A DNA stretch of 64,000 nucleotides, taken from contig OX345636.1 in NCBI GenBank assembly GCA_947044365.1, positions 23,283,466 to 23,347,465 of the forward strand, read 5' to 3'. The translations under genes and the position numbers were made by a program. The notes under the pieces were generated by a model. The model ran no database searches. It saw only the letters and a list, made by a program, of their open reading frames with translations, and was not told the DNA's origin. The DNA is from Petrosia ficiformis. Taxonomy: Eukaryota; Porifera; Demospongiae; Haplosclerida; Petrosiidae. Positions 53,901-59,900 of this stretch are shown here, in pieces. The stretch's first letter is position 1. Every line of letters begins with the position of its first letter.

Positions 53901-56900
53901 TTGTGATAATGTTATAAATTACCGTAAATCGGGAATATTTCGTCTCTAAAATATTTCGAATTTTTATTTTTCGTATGTATAAATTTTCGTACGTGCGTAC
54001 GTTATTATTTACGAATACCGTTTATTTCCATATACCCGTTAATTTTCGAATTTTTAAATTTCGTACGCATACTGTTATACGAAAATTTTTATAGTACGAA
54101 ATTTTCCCGAATTACGGTATGTAGTTGATAATGTAATTAGTGAAGATAATCTTGTTATTAGGAAAACAAAGAGTCGGTTACCAAAATCGAAGTCTACAAA
54201 ATGGAAAAGCAAAAGGATGTTGTCTGGGAAACAGTAGCAGTGGAGAGAAAGTGTGGATTGTAGACTGTTCTCAAAGCAAAGTTATACAAGCTGAACTGCT
54301 GGTATCAACTGATGCAGCAACACTGGGAAGAAACTTCTTGGGTTCTTTTTTTTTTACAGTTGATGAGCTGGCAGCTGGTAATTACACCCCTTCAAAGCAT
54401 AAGTTACTTAACCAAAATGTCATTAATGGAATCAGAAGTGAATTGGTCCTTAATGTATCGCTAACTGATATTCACATTGTGTATTCTTTGTTTATTCTTT
54501 AGTGCACATCAACTACAAATTCCCAGTTAACAAGACCATTGAAGAAAAAATGTAGAAAGAGATACTTCAAGGCCCAATGAATTCCAAGTGTAAGAGCAAA
54601 CATAATAAAGTCAATTAATAATAATTATCTTTTTCGAGTTATTATAATCAAAATAATTTAAAAAGTGTAGTACTTGTTAGGTCTCTGCACAGTAACCTTC
54701 GACAGTTCTTCTGCTGAACAAGATTTATTGCAGATGAAGACCCCCATTGTTCCTGCTGTTCACCAAAGGTTGACTGTCAGAGAGCTGGTACACACTCAAG
54801 AGAGCAACCAGACACCTTCAACCTACACCATGGCCAACAACTGAAGGAGTTCCCATCAGTGAATTCACCACAGAGGGCTAAAAAACCTGTGTCTTCCCTA
54901 CAATATTCGCAACTGGCAGAGCTGATTTATTAGCTGCACAATGCACACTGTCAAAGTCGAAATTTTCTTCAAGCACTTCTTGATGTCTGAGATTATAGAG
55001 TACCTGTTCCACCAATCCAAAAAGATACCATTGGCCTTTGGAAAGAGAATAAAGAGAAACATCCTGCCTTAGCCAAACTTGCTTCAATTTACCTAGTTAT
55101 TCCTGCATCCCCTGTCCCAGTGGAAAGCATTGGTGGCAAAATATTCAGGCCAAATAGTTGCTCTTCAACTAAAAATACATTTGAAAACTTAATGTTTATT
55201 AGATGTAATGATCACTGATGGTTATTATACATGTAAACACTTTCAATTTATAATTTATGCTAGTGGATTAGCAGTACTACTGTAATTATATTGTAATTTC
55301 ATGCAGCTGTATATCTAATTGTGACTGTAATTGAATGTCCCATAATTGTAATTGTAATTGACAAGTGGTTGAGACATGACAATAATTGAAACTGTAATCG
55401 TAATTGGCCTTTTGTAATTGAACCTAGGCCTAATCAGAGCAGCACAGAAGCTACTTATCAACAGCGTGGTAGACAGGGTCTACTCAGCTCAAGAAACCTG
55501 TCATCTCATTCTACAACTGCCAATGTTCAGAGCATCCAGAGACTTCATTGTTTTCAGCTTGGATGTATATCTCGTGCTGTGGGAGATCACTTAGCTGAAC
55601 ATCAGCTTGCTACAGTATTATCTATCTTGGACCACAATGTAGCCTATCCAAAGTCACCACATTTCCATGATATCACCTCGCTGCACTTCACCCAACATTA
55701 CACCATGCCTAAGAAGCTGGGATCAAACCCAACTCCCAGGAAAAAAGCTGTTATGGTGACTGTACATCCATATTGTCATCCAGACACCAACAGTCCATGC
55801 ATGTGGGACATGTTCTTCGTAGTAATGAAAGATGATCCTGCATTTAAAAAGATTTTTTACTTACTAATGCTAATACAATTGCTACACTATTGCATATTGT
55901 AATTGCGTGCAACTGTTTATGTAATTGTAATTGTAACTGAATGTCACATAACTGTAATTACAATTGACCATTGTACTATCCATATTGTCATCCAGACACC
56001 AACAGTCCATGCATGTGGGACATGTTTTTCGTAGTAATGAAGGATGATCCTGCATTTAAAAAGATTTTTTACTTACTACTGCTAACAATTGCTACACTAT
56101 TGCATATTGTAATTGCGTGCAACTGTTTATGTAATTGTAATTGTAACTGAATGTCACATAACTGTAATTACAATTGACCATTGTACATCCATATTGTCAT
56201 CCAGACACCAACAGTCCATGCATGTGGGACATGTTTTTCGTAGTAATGAAGGATGATCCTGCATTTAAAAAGATTTTTTACTTACTAATGCTAATACAAT
56301 TGCTACACTATTGCATATTGTAATTGCGTGCAACTGTTTATGTAATTGTAATTGTAACTGAATGTCACATAACTGTAATTACAATTGACCATTGTACTAT
56401 CCATATTGTCATCCAGACACCAACAGTCCATGCATGTGGGACATGTTTTTCGTAGTAATGAAGAACGATCCTGCATTTAAAAAGATTTTTTACTTACTAA
56501 TGCTAATACAATTGCTACACTATTGCATATTGTAATTGCGTGCAACTGTTTATGTAATTGTAATTGTAACTGAATGTCACATAACTGTAATTACAATTGA
56601 CCATTGTACATCCATATTGTCATCCAGACACCAACAGTCCATGCATGTGGGACATGTTTTTCGTAGTAATGAAGGATGATCCTGCATTTAAAAAGATTTT
56701 TTACTTACTACTGCTAACAATTGCTACACTATTGCATATTGTAATTGCGTGCAACTGTTTATGTAATTGTAATTGAATCACATAATTGCAATTGCAATTG
56801 ACCAGTGGTTGCCACAATGACAATAATTGAAACTGTAATTGTAATTGGCCTTTTGTAATTGAACCCAGGCCTGAACAGAGCAGCACAGAAGCTACTTATC

Positions 56901-59900
56901 AAATTAAATTCACCACACTTTCGTGATATCACCTCGCTGCACTTCACCCAACATTACACCATGCCTAAGAAGCTAGGATCAAACCCAACTCCCAGGAAAA
57001 AAGCTGTTATGGTGACTGTACATCCATATTGTCATCCAGACACCAACAGTCCATGCACGTGGGACATGTTCTTCGTAGTAATGAAAGATGATCCTGCATT
57101 TAAAAAGATTTTTTACTTACTAATGCTAATACAATTGCTACACTATTGCATATTGTAATTGCGTGCAACTGTTTATGTAATTGTAATTGTAACTGAATGT
57201 CACATAACTGTAATTACAATTGACCATTGTACTATCCATATTGTCATCCAGACACCAACAGTCCATGCATGTGGGACATGTTTTTCGTAGTAATGAAGAA
57301 CGATCCTGCATTTAAAAAGATTTTTTACTTACTAATGCTAATACAATTGCTACACTATTGCATATTGTAATTGCGTGCAACTGTTTATGTAATTGTAATT
57401 GTAACTGAATGTCACATAACTGTAATTACAATTGACCATTGTACATCCATATTGTCATCCAGACACCAACAGTCCATGCATGTGGGACATGTTTTTCGTA
57501 GTAATGAAGGATGATCCTGCATTTAAAAAGATTTTTTACTTACTTATGCTAATACAATTGCTACACTATTGTATTTTTACTACATGTTTATACTGTCTAA
57601 CTTTTAACAGAGATACGTTATAATTTCCTGAATTGAAATTTTTAAAAACATGGGATATGTTATTCGTTATAATGAAAGATGATCCTGCATTTAAAAAGAT
57701 TTTTTACTTACTAATGCTAATACAATTGCTACACTATTGCATATTGTAATTGCGTGCAACTGTTTATGTAATTGTAATTGTAACTGAATGTCACATAACT
57801 GTAATTACAATTGACCATTGTACTATCCATATTGTCATCCTGTCACCAACAGTCCATGCATGTGGGACATGTTTTTCGTAGTAATGAAGAACGATCCTGC
57901 ATTTAAAAAGATTTTTTACTTACTAATGCTAATACAATTGCTACACTATTGCATATTGTAATTGCGTGCAACTGTTTATGTAATTGTAATTGTAACTGAA
58001 TGTCACATAACTGTAATTACAATTGACCATTGTACATCCATATTGTCATCCAGACACCAACAGTCCATGCATGTGGGACATGTTTTTCGTAGTAATGAAG
58101 GATGATCCTGCATTTAAAAAGATTTTTTACTTACTTATGCTAATACAATTGCTACACTATTGTATTTTTACTACATGTTTATACTGTCTAACTTTTAACA
58201 GAGATACGTTATAATTTCCTGAATTGAAATTTTTAAAAACATGGGATATGTTATTCGTTATAATGAAAGATGATCCTGCATTTAAAAAGGTTATCTACTT
58301 ACATGTACATGCACTTATTCCAATACACACGCAGTACTATTGCAAATAGCAGTACCGTCAACAAAAACTGATGCAGCACGTTGCCTTCTGTCAGCAAGAG
58401 AACTCCTGCAAGAAAATAATACATATGCAGCTGCTTATGTCACTTTTCTTCAATCTGTATCTGTTCCTCCTTCCCTGGAAGATGATATTTACCAACTAGA
58501 TAAACTGAACCAACAGTCAACCAATGAAGACAATGAGGTACATGTATGCTTATTATACTATTATAATATACAAGTATATGTGTACTCTTTGCATCATGAC
58601 ACTAGATGATAAAGTATGTGTGCCAGCACCCACTGGTGTGGCAGCTTTCAATATTGAAAGCCACACATTGTACTCTCTACTGAACCTGCCTACCAAGAGA
58701 GAGTTCAAAGACCTGGAAGGAGAGCGCCTCTATCGAGTGCAGCAAGCATTATCCAGTGTGAAGTAACTCATCATTGATGAGATGTCTATGGTGAGAAGGA
58801 AGCTGTTTGGTGAAGTTGACAGCTGCTTGAGACAAGTACATGTACATGTACATGTATTTCCACACCATCTCCCATAAACAGACCCATCTCCATCATCATC
58901 TACCATAAACAGACACATCTCCGTCATCATCTCCCATACACAGACCCATCTCCATCACCATCTCCAAGAAACAGACCACTTCTTTACCGTCATTTTGCAC
59001 GCACAGTTCCACACACTCTCCAATGTCATCTTGCATGTAAAGTCCCAACCCATCTCCCATACACAGACCTATCTCCATCATTGTCTCCCATAAACAGACC
59101 CATCTCCACCATCGTCTCCCATAAACAGACCCACTTCTTCTTCATTGTCATTTCCCATGCACCGTTTCACACCCTTTCCAATGTCCTCTTGTATGTAAAG
59201 TCCCAACCCATCTCCATTATCATCTCCCATACACAGACCCATCTCCATCATCGTCTCCCATAAACAGACCCATCTCCATTATTGTCTCCCCCACATCTTC
59301 ATTGTCATTTCCGATGCATAGTTCCACACCCTCTCCAATGCCATCTCCTCCCACATCCTTTCTTTCTATGTCTTCACCGAACAAACCTTTCTCCCATAGA
59401 ATCTCCTCTTCTGATTGGTTCAGCTCTTTTTTGTTTGACACCTGCATGTACATGTACATGTACATGTACACCTTGTGAACGTAATCTTTTCATTTCATTG
59501 CCTAAAGTGGTCTGTAGACCAGCAAATTGAGGATCCTTAAAGAAATTTTTCTCTGGTTTTACCTCTGTAATAAATCTCATCAGACCACAATAAATATTGT
59601 ATAAGCTGTTTGTCCATCTACGTTTCCAACTTCCAACATGTACTTATCCAGTAATATAATTGATAATCTCTACAGATGACTAAATGTAGAGAACAGTCCA
59701 TTGGGCCACGCACTTCACGTTCATGAGTGGTTCATGTTTTCCAAATTTTATTAACTGCCCAGTTAGTGGAGTTCACCCTGTTTTTGGACTTTGCATTCTA
59801 TGTTGCTTCTTGCAGCTATTCATTCAATTTAGGAGCTGCAAAACGAGAAGCTGATGTAGTAGGGAATGGCTCGTTCATCAAGGTGTGGCAACAAAGCTCA

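Larger units (their letters stand above)
52484..59004 (+). repeat. Tandem duplication, second copy (U2, ~6.5 kb)
   Basis: Same content as U1 but without the 51293-52223 insert and with the 211-bp repeat block expanded from about 3 to 10 units. The sequence after ...GCACGCACAG continues into unique DNA (TTCCACACACTC), which defines the duplication end. Confidence 0.92.

Noticed and set aside
58896..59471. Minus-strand Gly/Asp-rich ORFs ([13 protein letters not shown] repeats)
   Set aside because: They follow the degenerate minisatellite; only the Crypton-type part at 59340-59630 carries family signal.
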